Source: Thioalkalivibrio sp.
Lineage (GTDB): Bacteria > Pseudomonadota > Gammaproteobacteria > Ectothiorhodospirales > Ectothiorhodospiraceae
Length of the DNA stretch: 14,490 bases
Assembly: GCA_003555285.1 (NCBI GenBank)
Contig: PWGH01000315.1
Span: 1 to 14,490, forward strand
Direction of reading: 5' to 3'
Shown here piece by piece: positions 7,535-14,452 of the stretch (its first letter is position 1; each line of letters begins with the position of its first letter). Position numbers and translations under genes: made by a program. The notes beneath the pieces were generated by a model. That model worked only from the letters and a program-made list of their open reading frames with translations. It ran no database searches and was not told where the DNA came from.

Positions 7535-8482
7535 TCAGTAGTGGTAGCGGATTCCGGTGGCGATGAAATTGGAACCACTGGCCTCGCTCACGAGGTCGAA
7601 CGCCCCGGATCGATGATGGATCCGCAACAGGCCCGCCCAACGGCCGTCCGCTTGCGGCGGCGCGAAGGTCAGTTCGGTCACCATGAACACCAGGCCCCGG
7701 CTCGCGGGTCGATCCGGCCGCGCCTCGACCGCGGGTTCGGTAAAGGCATAGGAGGGGCCCAGACCGTAGGCAAAACTGGTGTCCACCCAGCGATCCCAGG
7801 GAAAGCGGCTCCAGCGCAGATTCAGGGCGCCGTTCAGTTCGAAATGATCCTGCTCGCCCCAGTGCCGGACGAGACTCACTTCCGCCTCCAGCAGCAGATC
7901 CTCGCTGAACCGCCGGAGGGTTTGCGCCACCCCGACGGCACCCAGATACGAATCGTCGAATTCGGTTTGCCCCCGCAGGATGTCCACCCAGCGGTTGTCG
8001 GTCCAGCGCGCCCCATACAGGAATACCGTCGTGTCCCGGCCGGCCCGTTCTTGAGCGGCCCATTCTTGAGCGGCCCGTTCTTGAGCGGCCCGTTCTTGAG
8101 CGGCCCGTTCTCGGTCGGCCCGTTCTCGGTCGGCCCGTTCCCCTTGATCGACCCGTTCTGGGTCGGCGCGTTCTTCTTCGTCGGCCCGTTCCCGATGGGC
8201 CCACTCCCGGTCAGCGCGACCGCGCTCGGCCGGGGTTTCGACATTCGTGGCACTTGCGACGCCTGACCAAGCTCCCGAACCGGGTAAAGGAATCACGGGT
8301 TCGGACGCCGACACGGGCATCCAACCGAAGGCCGATTCAGGTTCCGAACCGGGTCCGCCCTTGCCGGCCAAGGCCGTGTCGATCCAAGCGCACAGGATCA
8401 GCGCAACGGCCAGCCAGCCGACCCCTGCGGCCCTGGACCTGAACCTGGCCTCGGGACGATTCAACGTTTGCTTAGCCACCAT
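7535..8482 (-). CDS. Outer-membrane beta-barrel protein, PagL-like (possible lipid A 3-O-deacylase), with pentapeptide-repeat N-terminal region
   Basis: The 315-aa product has a signal peptide (basic residues 11-18, hydrophobic VGWLAVALILCAWIDTALA, likely cut after Ala39). A low-complexity region follows, then at 86-149 degenerate five-residue repeats of ERADR/ERAAQ type. Residues 150-315 have alternating beta-strand character and end in Tyr (GIRYHY), as in outer-membrane barrels. The segment HHRSGAF (289-295) near the last strands fits the H-x-S active-site pattern of PagL-type lipid A deacylases (His290, Ser292), with Glu300 a possible third residue. The spacing differs from Pseudomonas PagL, so catalysis is inferred rather than shown. 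The ATG at 8482 is preferred because it places the signal peptide near the N-terminus. A GTG at 8539 would add 19 residues without a good ribosome site. It is first in a likely operon with the adaptor and pump. Confidence 0.75.
   Translation of the reverse strand: MVAKQTLNRPEARFRSRAAGVGWLAVALILCAWIDTALAGKGGPGSEPESAFGWMPVSASEPVIPLPGSGAWSGVASATNVETPAERGRADREWAHRERADEEERADPERVDQGERADRERADRERAAQERAAQERAAQEWAAQERAGRDTTVFLYGARWTDNRWVDILRGQTEFDDSYLGAVGVAQTLRRFSEDLLLEAEVSLVRHWGEQDHFELNGALNLRWSRFPWDRWVDTSFAYGLGPSYAFTEPAVEARPDRPASRGLVFMVTELTFAPPQADGRWAGLLRIHHRSGAFDLVSEASGSNFIATGIRYHY
8036..8227 (-). repeat. 15-bp tandem repeat array inside the barrel-protein gene
   Basis: On the plus strand, units of the form CGGCCCGTTCTTGAG recur about every 15 bp: four near-identical copies between about 8038 and 8100, then CGGCCCGTTCTCGGT copies and increasingly diverged units to about 8227. 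On the coding strand they read as pentads ERAAQ, ERADR and EWAHR. Because the unit is a multiple of three and has no stop in several frames, other frames on both strands also stay open here. The gradient from exact copies near 8060 to decayed copies near 8200 suggests recent expansion at one end. Confidence 0.92.
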
Positions 8483-8745
8483 GGCAGCGCATCGTCGCAC
8501 TCCGTTAGGGCATCCGGGAGTCGTTTCCCGGGTGGACACACGGCCGAACCGACCCCACGATCCGGTGCGCAGAAACCGCGTGGTCGCGGTCCAGGTCGAT
8601 CGTCGTTCGAAGCGGAATGAATGCGAGGGTCAGGCTTGTCGTCGGGCTCGGGCCTCGGCTGCGTGTGCTGGAACCCGTATGGTCGCGTGAAACGCCCTGG
8701 ATTTCCCTGCGTATCATTCCCCAGGCCCGTCGATGTCCAGCGCGC
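8483..8745. other. Intergenic region between the long Hsp70 gene and the barrel/efflux operon
   Basis: These 263 nt separate two minus-strand gene groups and should contain the 3' end of the chaperone transcript and the start of the efflux operon. I see no hairpin with a T-run after the Hsp70 stop (8746), and no clear -35/-10 pair before 8482. A minus-strand open frame crosses it, but it overlaps the Hsp70 end and lacks protein-like composition. Nothing else is supported. Confidence 0.5.
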
Positions 8746-11718
8746 TCAATGCACCAGGCGCAGACCCGCTGGCAGCGATTCACCAAAGACCTGCTGCTCG
8801 GCGGCACGATCGAGTTCGGTGATCGCCTCGACCATGGCGACCCAGACCTCGGGCGCCTTCGCCAGGCGCAAGCGCTGCGCCACTTCGGCCCGCTGCGCCG
8901 CGGGCAGATCGCGGGCCCGATCCCCGCTCATCCGGCTGAGCATCGTTGCAGCAAAGGCCGCCGGCCGCACCGTCTTCCAGTCCAGATCCAACACCTGCTG
9001 GAGCCAGTCGGCGGCGATCTCCGGTGGTATCACCGCATGCGCGCTGCCATAGAAGGGCACGCGGGCGCCGAGCCGACCGACGGCCCACCACCCCTGCGGC
9101 GACTCCCCCGGCCGGCGCAGGCGTTCGAGCAGCCAGCCGCCGACCTCCACCTTGCGCGCGATCGACAGCCGCTCCAGCCCGCCGACCAGGCGCACCATGT
9201 CGTCATACCCCTGCTTCTTCGGTCCCGGGGGCTTCTTCGGCGGCGTCGGCCCCAGCGGCGTCAAGTACCAGGCCATGTCCTCCAGCAGGGTTTCCTGCGC
9301 GAGCGCATCGAGGCCCCCGGAGATCCGGCGCCACAGCGTCCACCACTCGGCCCAGACCCGGGCCTCGGGCACGAACTGCACGCCCTGGGGATACAGCGAC
9401 CACAGTTGCTCGACCCGCCACTCATCGAGCGGGTAGCCATACCCGGGACGCAGGCAGAAGCCCATCAGGTTGAACCACTGGCGTTCGTGATCGGCCGAGC
9501 GCCGCCGGCGCCGGGCACCGGCCCAGAGCGGCTCGAAGAGCTCGCGCAGCAACGGAATCGGCCAATCGTCCCGCGGCCCCAGAATCTTTTCCAGCGCACC
9601 GCGCAGGCCCCTCACCTCGCGCGGATCGACCTGCTGCGAGCGCGAGCCGTAGCAGCGTTCGATCCGGGCCGCCGCCTCGCTGATGCGCGGATGCGCTTCG
9701 CCTACCGGGGTCATTGCGCCGGCGGCCGTCGACGCATCGTTCGGCGATCGCGGCGCCTCCGTTCCGGCACGCAACTGGAATTCAAGCTTCCAGCGCCGGC
9801 GTTCGTCGTCTTCGGCGACGCAGGCCAGGGCCAGGGTGCCGATCTCGGTCGGGGTGGCCACCAACTGCACCCGGACCTCGCGGGTGCGCGAGGCGCCGTC
9901 GCGGGCACCGACCACCGTCTCCAGTGGCGGCAGGAAATGCAGGGTGTCCGCGTCGAGAGTCACCACGGCCCCCGGCCGGCAGGGCGCATCGGCGGGGGAA
10001 GCGGCCAGTCGAAACTGCACCGGCTGACCCAGCCGCAATGCGAAGCTGCGTTCGGTCAACCGCAGCTCGTGGCCCTCCTCGGTCCCGCGCGGCAACACGC
10101 AAACGCCGCGGGGCCGGCCCTGTTGCGTCGCGTCCAGCAGCAGAAACAGGCTGCGCGCGGCACCGCCGCCGATCGTACGGCCCCAGCCGCGGCGCGCCAT
10201 CGCATAGGCCACCGCACCGCGGGCCACGGCCAGTTCGGGATCACCGTTTACCAATTGATGCAACGGCGCACCCCGCCAAGCGGTGAGTTGATCGAGCAGC
10301 CGCCCAGCGAGCATCCCGCTGCGAAAAACCCCGCCGTTGAGCAGCACCGCATCGGGCATCGATGAGAATCCCGAGTCGGGCGCGGCAACCCCCAGGGCCT
10401 GACGCGCGGCAGGGGCGTGTTGGGCCAGAAAGGCGGCGAGGTGGCGCGTGATCGCCGGATCCGCTGCATAAGGCAGGCCGAATTCGACCAACGCGCCGCG
10501 TGTGCGCCGCGGTCGTTCCTCGGCCGCCGCCGGCGGAAAGAAGCCCTCCAGCACCATGTGCCGAACCTCATCGCGGGTCAATTCGGTCGAGCGCGCCGCA
10601 CCGATCAGCCGGGCGCCCGCCCCCAACACGGTCACGCTCGCACGCTCCGGCCCGTCGGCTTCGAGCAGCCGCTCCTTGGCAGTGCGGCATTGCTGGACCA
10701 GCTGCGACAACTGCGCCGAACCCAGACGCGCACCGGATTCGGTCGCCAGCCGCCCTTCGGCGACGTGGGCCAGCGCCAGGTCCATGTTGTCGCCACCCAG
10801 CATCAGGTGCTCGCCGACGCCGATGCGGGTGAGCCGCGGACCCGCCGCTGTGGGCTCGATTTGGATCAGGGTCAGGTCCGTGGTGCCGCCGCCCACATCG
10901 CAGACCAGCAGCAGCCGCAGATCTTCCGGGAGTGCCGCGGCATCGTCCCGATGCCGAGCCAGCCAATCGTAGCAGGCCGCCTGCGGTTCCTCGACCAGCC
11001 GCGCCTGGTCGAGGCCGGCGAGCCGGGCCGCCTCCACCGTCAGCGCGCGGGCCGCCTCGTCGAAGGAGGCCGGCACCGTGAGCACGATCTCCTGCCCTTC
11101 CAGCCGGTGCGCCGGAAAGGCCCGGTTCCAGGCGGCGCGCACGTGGGCCAGGTAGCTTGCGCTTGCGGCCAACGGGGAAACCCGGGGCACCTCGTCGGGT
11201 GCACCCCAGGGCAGGATGGGCGCGGTGCGATCCACCGCCGGGTGCGACAACCAGCTCTTCGCGCTGGCGACCAGCCGCCCGGGCACCCGCGAGCCGAGTT
11301 CCCGCGCGAGCTGCCCGAGGACGGCGTCCGGTGCCGCTGCCGAGACCTCAGCGGGACCCGGGCTGGACACGGACTCATGCACGGACTCATGCACAGGGCC
11401 GGAACCCGAGCCAGCCGCCGGGCCGGAACCCGGGGGCTCGTCGGATTCCCGATCGGCCCAGGGCAGGCGGATATCGCGCACCGGCAGCTCGCCGGGCGCG
11501 GGATGGTAGCGCAGCGAGGGCAGCAGCGGGCGCGCGGCGATCTCGCCCGGTGCGACCAGCTGCTCGATGTCGAACACGCGCACCGGCGTGTCCGGACCCC
11601 CGTCGGTGTCCGCGTAGGCCACGACGGTGTGGGTGGTGCCCAGGTCGATGCCGACCAGGTAGCGCGCCGCTGCAGGCGGTGGCGGTGGCGGTGGCGGTGG
11701 CGGTGGCGGACTAGACAC
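8746..11718 (-). CDS. Long Hsp70-family protein with DUF3731-like C-terminal region
   Basis: The 990-aa product belongs to the divergent Hsp70/YegD-like group. The nucleotide-binding domain shows GIDLGTTHTVVAY (23-35), ASAKSWL (151-157), VPASFDEAAR (215-224), VEEPQAACYDW (242-252, where DnaK has NEPTAAA), CDVGGGTTDLTL (273-284), LGGDNMD (307-313) and LLNGGVFRSG (459-468). After ARGAVAY (499-505) the hydrophobic DnaK linker (VLLLDV) is absent. A beta region spans about 520-650. The C-terminal part (about 675-990) is helical, basic and Trp-rich: RRRRRSADHERQW (736-748), LRPGYGYPLDEW (756-767), EWWTLWRRISGGLD (791-804). I recognise this as the DUF3731 region found with such Hsp70s. The start is GTG with GGGG 5 nt upstream, 21 nt after the short Hsp70 stop. 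Odd features are a 12-residue poly-proline run at 4-15 and a Gly/Ser/Pro-rich insertion at about 92-128. The client is unknown. Confidence 0.9.
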   Translation of the reverse strand: MSSPPPPPPPPPPPPAAARYLVGIDLGTTHTVVAYADTDGGPDTPVRVFDIEQLVAPGEIAARPLLPSLRYHPAPGELPVRDIRLPWADRESDEPPGSGPAAGSGSGPVHESVHESVSSPGPAEVSAAAPDAVLGQLARELGSRVPGRLVASAKSWLSHPAVDRTAPILPWGAPDEVPRVSPLAASASYLAHVRAAWNRAFPAHRLEGQEIVLTVPASFDEAARALTVEAARLAGLDQARLVEEPQAACYDWLARHRDDAAALPEDLRLLLVCDVGGGTTDLTLIQIEPTAAGPRLTRIGVGEHLMLGGDNMDLALAHVAEGRLATESGARLGSAQLSQLVQQCRTAKERLLEADGPERASVTVLGAGARLIGAARSTELTRDEVRHMVLEGFFPPAAAEERPRRTRGALVEFGLPYAADPAITRHLAAFLAQHAPAARQALGVAAPDSGFSSMPDAVLLNGGVFRSGMLAGRLLDQLTAWRGAPLHQLVNGDPELAVARGAVAYAMARRGWGRTIGGGAARSLFLLLDATQQGRPRGVCVLPRGTEEGHELRLTERSFALRLGQPVQFRLAASPADAPCRPGAVVTLDADTLHFLPPLETVVGARDGASRTREVRVQLVATPTEIGTLALACVAEDDERRRWKLEFQLRAGTEAPRSPNDASTAAGAMTPVGEAHPRISEAAARIERCYGSRSQQVDPREVRGLRGALEKILGPRDDWPIPLLRELFEPLWAGARRRRRSADHERQWFNLMGFCLRPGYGYPLDEWRVEQLWSLYPQGVQFVPEARVWAEWWTLWRRISGGLDALAQETLLEDMAWYLTPLGPTPPKKPPGPKKQGYDDMVRLVGGLERLSIARKVEVGGWLLERLRRPGESPQGWWAVGRLGARVPFYGSAHAVIPPEIAADWLQQVLDLDWKTVRPAAFAATMLSRMSGDRARDLPAAQRAEVAQRLRLAKAPEVWVAMVEAITELDRAAEQQVFGESLPAGLRLVH
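11371..11432 (-). repeat. Duplicated 12-bp segments coding an Hsp70 insertion
   Basis: GGACTCATGCAC is repeated exactly at 11371-11382 and 11383-11394, coding the VHESVHES stretch. GGCCGGAACCCG is repeated at 11397-11408 and 11421-11432, coding part of the Gly/Ser/Pro run. Together they make the insertion at about residues 92-128 of the long Hsp70. The short Hsp70 has no counterpart here: its PWGPRPGYVVGELARSQG aligns directly to the flanks. Confidence 0.85.
11674..11710 (-). repeat. Hexanucleotide microsatellite coding an N-terminal poly-proline run
   Basis: Five GGCGGT units plus one GGCGGA lie in tandem at 11675-11710 (plus strand). On the coding strand they read as alternating CCG and CCA, giving twelve prolines just after the first three residues of the long Hsp70. 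The hexamer keeps the frame, so slippage would change the proline number but not switch the gene off. Confidence 0.95.
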
Positions 11719-11739
11719 TCGGGCCCCAGGGTATCGTTG

Positions 11740-13590
11740 TCATTCCGGTTCCGGCCGGCCGCGCACGTCGAGCTCGACCCGCCAGCGCTGCTCGCCGCTG
11801 CGCGGCACCGCCTCGAGCTGCAGGGTCCCGAGTTCGGTGACCCGCGCGTGCAGCCGGACCGGAACCACCTCGCCCGGCGAGCGGCCATTGGCGGGCAGGG
11901 TGACCTCGATTTCGGGCAGTTCCTCCATCGTGTCCGGGGGCCAGTCCTCGACCACGGTGCCGACCGGATCCTCGCGCCGCACCGAGGAGCCGAAGAAGCG
12001 AAAGCGCACCGGTTCGCCGACCACCAGGCCGACCTCCTGGGGCGGCAGGTCGGCCTCGGTACCCTCTTCCATGCCGAAGGGGGCGACACACAGCGCCGAC
12101 AACGGCGGCTCGACACCCGGCACCGCCGGCATCGCGCTCTCGACGCCGACGTAATAGCTGCGCGCGGTGCCGCCGCGGATACGCACCCCCCGGCCGGTGC
12201 GCACGAAGCCGTGGTAGGCCGCACCGCGGGCCACCGCCAGATCGAGATCGGCGCCCTGAATGCACCGCGCCGGGGCGGCCGCTTCGCCCTCGAGCCAGTC
12301 GTTCAGCACCTGCATCACCCGATCCGCAAGGACACCGGCCTTGAACACCCCGCCATTGAACAGCACCGCGGTCGGATACAGGAAGGTCGCTCCCTCCGGG
12401 CGAAGGCCCTCGAAGCCCTGAAGTTCCTCGGTCGCGGCCATCTGGCGGCTGAGAAAGGCGGCGAGATGACGCGTCACCGCAGGATCCTGCGCATACGGCA
12501 AACCCAGGCGCGTCAGTGCCGTCCGGGCACGAACCGCCGGCCGGGCCGAAACCTCCACCACCGGAAAGAAGCCATCGACCAGGGTTTGCGTGACCTCCTC
12601 GCGGGTCAGCTCGGTGCGCAGCGTGGCGCCGATCAGGCGCGAGCCCCGGCTGGGCACCACCACGGGCACTGCATCCAGATCCGGATCCAGCAACAACTGT
12701 TCCTTGGCGGCGCGGCAGCCGTGCATCAGGGCCTGCAGCTGCCAGGCCTCGAGGGTGGTTCCGTCGGCAGCGAGCTTCGCGCGCACCCGGTGCGCCAGCG
12801 CCAGATCCATGTTGTCGCCGCCGAGCAGGATGTGATCGCCCACCGCCACCCGATGCAGTTCCAGACTGCCGTCCTGTTCGGTGACCGCGATCAGGGACAG
12901 GTCCGTGGTCCCGCCACCGACGTCCACCACGAGGAGCACGTCGCCGACACTCACCTGCTCGCGCCAGGTGTCCTGACTGCCCTGGATCCAGCTGTAGACC
13001 GCGGCCTGCGGTTCCTCGAGCAGGATCATGTCCTCGAGGCCGATCGCCTGCGCGGCCTGCGCGGTCAGTTCCCGCGCTGCGGGGTCGAAGGAGGCCGGCA
13101 CCGTCACCGCGACGCGCTGCTGCGCCAGCGGGTGCTCCGGATGGGCATCATCCCAGGCATCGCGCAGGTGCTCGAGGTAACGGATCGAGGCCTCCAGCGG
13201 CGAGAGGCGCGGCACTTCCTCCGGCGCTTCGGCCGGGAGAATGGGCGCATGCCGGTCCACCCCCGCGTGACAGAGCCAGCTCTTGGCGCTGGCGACGAGT
13301 CGGATCGGGGTGCGCGTACCCTGGCTGCGCGCCAGTTCGCCGACCACATACCCGGGTCGTGGGCCCCAGGGCAGCGTGAGGTCGGTCTCCGCCAACTCGT
13401 CGGGATGCGGCAGGTATAAAAAGGAGGGCAGCAGATGACGCGCCTCGACGGTGCCCGGCGCGACGAGTTGGGGCACGGGCAGGATCTCGTCGGTCACCCT
13501 GGTGCCCGGTTCCTGAGTGAGGTCGATCCGGGCAAGGGCGCAGTGCGTGGTCCCCAGATCGATGCCCACCGCATAGCGGGCCGCACTCAC
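11740..13590 (-). CDS. Short divergent Hsp70-family protein
   Basis: The 616-aa product is an Hsp70-type ATPase, homologous to the long Hsp70 downstream and probably its ancient paralogue. Motifs are GIDLGTTHCAL (9-19), SAKSWLCHAG (101-110), VTVPASFDPAAREL (162-175), LEEPQAAVYSW (191-201), VVDVGGGTTDLSL (221-233), LGGDNMDLALA (256-266), RAAKEQLL (293-300) and LFNGGVFKAG (410-419). After ARGAAYHG (454-461) the sequence runs GVRIRGGTARSYYVGV in place of the DnaK linker. A beta region of about 140 residues ends the protein, with no helical lid, so it stops at about DnaK length without the DUF3731-like part. The GTG at 13590 is chosen because GGGG lies 8 nt upstream and it gives MSAARYAVGIDLG. 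A GTG at 13599 would add three residues. It is the middle gene of the DUF2760-Hsp70-Hsp70 module. No J-protein or exchange factor is seen. Confidence 0.9.
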   Translation of the reverse strand: MSAARYAVGIDLGTTHCALARIDLTQEPGTRVTDEILPVPQLVAPGTVEARHLLPSFLYLPHPDELAETDLTLPWGPRPGYVVGELARSQGTRTPIRLVASAKSWLCHAGVDRHAPILPAEAPEEVPRLSPLEASIRYLEHLRDAWDDAHPEHPLAQQRVAVTVPASFDPAARELTAQAAQAIGLEDMILLEEPQAAVYSWIQGSQDTWREQVSVGDVLLVVDVGGGTTDLSLIAVTEQDGSLELHRVAVGDHILLGGDNMDLALAHRVRAKLAADGTTLEAWQLQALMHGCRAAKEQLLLDPDLDAVPVVVPSRGSRLIGATLRTELTREEVTQTLVDGFFPVVEVSARPAVRARTALTRLGLPYAQDPAVTRHLAAFLSRQMAATEELQGFEGLRPEGATFLYPTAVLFNGGVFKAGVLADRVMQVLNDWLEGEAAAPARCIQGADLDLAVARGAAYHGFVRTGRGVRIRGGTARSYYVGVESAMPAVPGVEPPLSALCVAPFGMEEGTEADLPPQEVGLVVGEPVRFRFFGSSVRREDPVGTVVEDWPPDTMEELPEIEVTLPANGRSPGEVVPVRLHARVTELGTLQLEAVPRSGEQRWRVELDVRGRPEPE

Positions 13591-13621
13591 CCGCAGCACC
13601 CCGGACGCGGAACGGGCGTCT

Positions 13622-13666
13622 CGACCCGGGCATGGCCGACCCGGGCGAGGGTGACCCGGGCGAGGC
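13622..13666. repeat. Three 15-bp intergenic tandem repeats
   Basis: The units are CGACCCGGGCATGGC (13622-13636), CGACCCGGGCGAGGG (13637-13651) and TGACCCGGGCGAGGC (13652-13666). They fill part of the 121-nt gap between the DUF2760 stop and the start of the short Hsp70. The C/G-rich cores could pair with one another in RNA. No terminator T-run follows, so the three genes may still share a transcript. Confidence 0.85.
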
Positions 13667-13711
13667 CGTTACCGCCGCTGCAGGTGCGATGCCGGACCCT
13701 CGCTGCCGCCG

Positions 13712-14269
13712 TCACAGCTCGACCTCGGCGGGCGCCAGAATCCGCAGATCATGGCCCTGCACCACCTGCGGCAGGCGCAGTTCCCGAACCCGCCAGCCCC
13801 GATGCACCAGGGTGCCGGTGAACGGCGGCTGACCGACCACGTTCCCGATCAGCCGCACCTCGGCGGCATCGAAGCCGGCCGGCAGGCTGACCCGGCTGCC
13901 CTCGGCTTCGGTGCGAACGGGCTCCAGCGTGCCATGGTCATGCAGGGCCTTGCGGCAGCCCTGGTGCACCACACGGGCCGCCGCACCGATTTCGGCATCG
14001 GAATAGCGGTCGACCCCCTCCTCGATGAAGTCCAGAAAACGGCCTTCCTGCTGGAGCAGCCCCAGCAGTTGCAGCGCGGCATCGGGCGATGCCTCGGTGA
14101 GGGCTCGCTCCGATTCCGGCTTCGATTCCGGCTCCAGTGCCGGGGGCCGCCGCTCGCCCGCCCGCAGTGCCGCCACCGCGTTCGCGAATTCCGGATCCAC
14201 AAGCACCCGCCACCACGCGACGAAGCTCAGGGCGAGACGGCGGAAGAAGGTCATCTGCGACTGCGTCAT
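13712..14269 (-). CDS. DUF2760 domain-containing protein
   Basis: The 185-aa protein begins MTQSQMTFFRRLALSFVAWW, where residues 8-24 could be an amphipathic or weak membrane-contacting helix. A Glu/Pro/Ser linker (about 43-60, with PESKPESE) leads to the domain. Features I associate with DUF2760 are ALQLLGLLQQEGRFLDFIEE (65-84), YSDAEIGAAARVVHQGCRKAL (89-109), LEPVRTEAEGSRVSLPAGFD (115-134), GNVVGQPPFTGTLVHRGWRV (142-161) and the ending LRILAPAEVEL. Function is unknown; the domain is commonly found beside Hsp70 genes of this type (from memory). The ATG at 14269 is supported by AGGAG 6 nt upstream, one of the best ribosome sites in the window. It is the first gene of the module, 121 nt before the short Hsp70. 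A partner or substrate adaptor for the two Hsp70s is a reasonable guess, but a guess. Confidence 0.88.
   Translation of the reverse strand: MTQSQMTFFRRLALSFVAWWRVLVDPEFANAVAALRAGERRPPALEPESKPESERALTEASPDAALQLLGLLQQEGRFLDFIEEGVDRYSDAEIGAAARVVHQGCRKALHDHGTLEPVRTEAEGSRVSLPAGFDAAEVRLIGNVVGQPPFTGTLVHRGWRVRELRLPQVVQGHDLRILAPAEVEL
14112..14135 (-). repeat. 12-bp duplication in the DUF2760 gene linker
   Basis: GATTCCGGCTTC (14112-14123) and GATTCCGGCTCC (14124-14135) are adjacent near-identical units. They code the EPESKPESE stretch between the N-terminal helix and the folded domain. This is a small, in-frame example of the expansion seen in the neighbouring genes. Confidence 0.75.
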
Positions 14270-14275
14270 GGACGT

Positions 14276-14280
14276 CTCCT
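14276..14280 (-). promoter_or_regulatory. Ribosome binding site for the DUF2760 gene
   Basis: AGGAG on the minus strand lies 6 nt before the ATG at 14269. It decides this start over an upstream in-frame ATG at 14344 and a downstream ATG at 14254. Confidence 0.7.
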
Positions 14281-14452
14281 GGTGACTGCACGGGCTCTGT
14301 ATGCTGCGCATGCTATCAGAGTGCCCTGCGGCCTTGGCCGGCACCGTCGGCGTCGCCGCCGCGGTCGAACCCGGAGCGAAGGCGCTATTTGACTCGATCG
14401 ACGCTGGGCCTTGTCGATCTAGAGCCAGGGCGACGGTCGACGACCCGTTCGC

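Noticed and set aside
7491..8204. Upstream extension of the HlyD frame through the barrel gene
   Set aside because: The added part consists of other-frame readings of the 15-bp repeats (GRSRTGRSRTGR). The adaptor has a proper anchor and start at 7490.
8036..8227. Possible phase-variable on/off switch in the barrel gene
   Set aside because: The unit is 15 bp, so gain or loss of units would not change the frame; only length variation is expected.
8505..8807. A 100-codon minus-strand frame between the Hsp70 and barrel genes
   Set aside because: It overlaps the end of the long Hsp70, has no ribosome site or recognisable motif, and has shadow-like composition.
10417..13419. A 1000-codon open frame on the plus strand opposite both Hsp70 genes
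   Set aside because: It is antisense to two clearly conserved proteins and rich in Arg, Gln, His and Gly with no domain. Such frames are common opposite high-GC genes with few TTA/CTA/TCA codons.
14388..14416. TTGACT-like -35 box on the plus strand
   Set aside because: There is no good -10 hexamer at the right spacing, and no plus-strand gene starts after it within the window.
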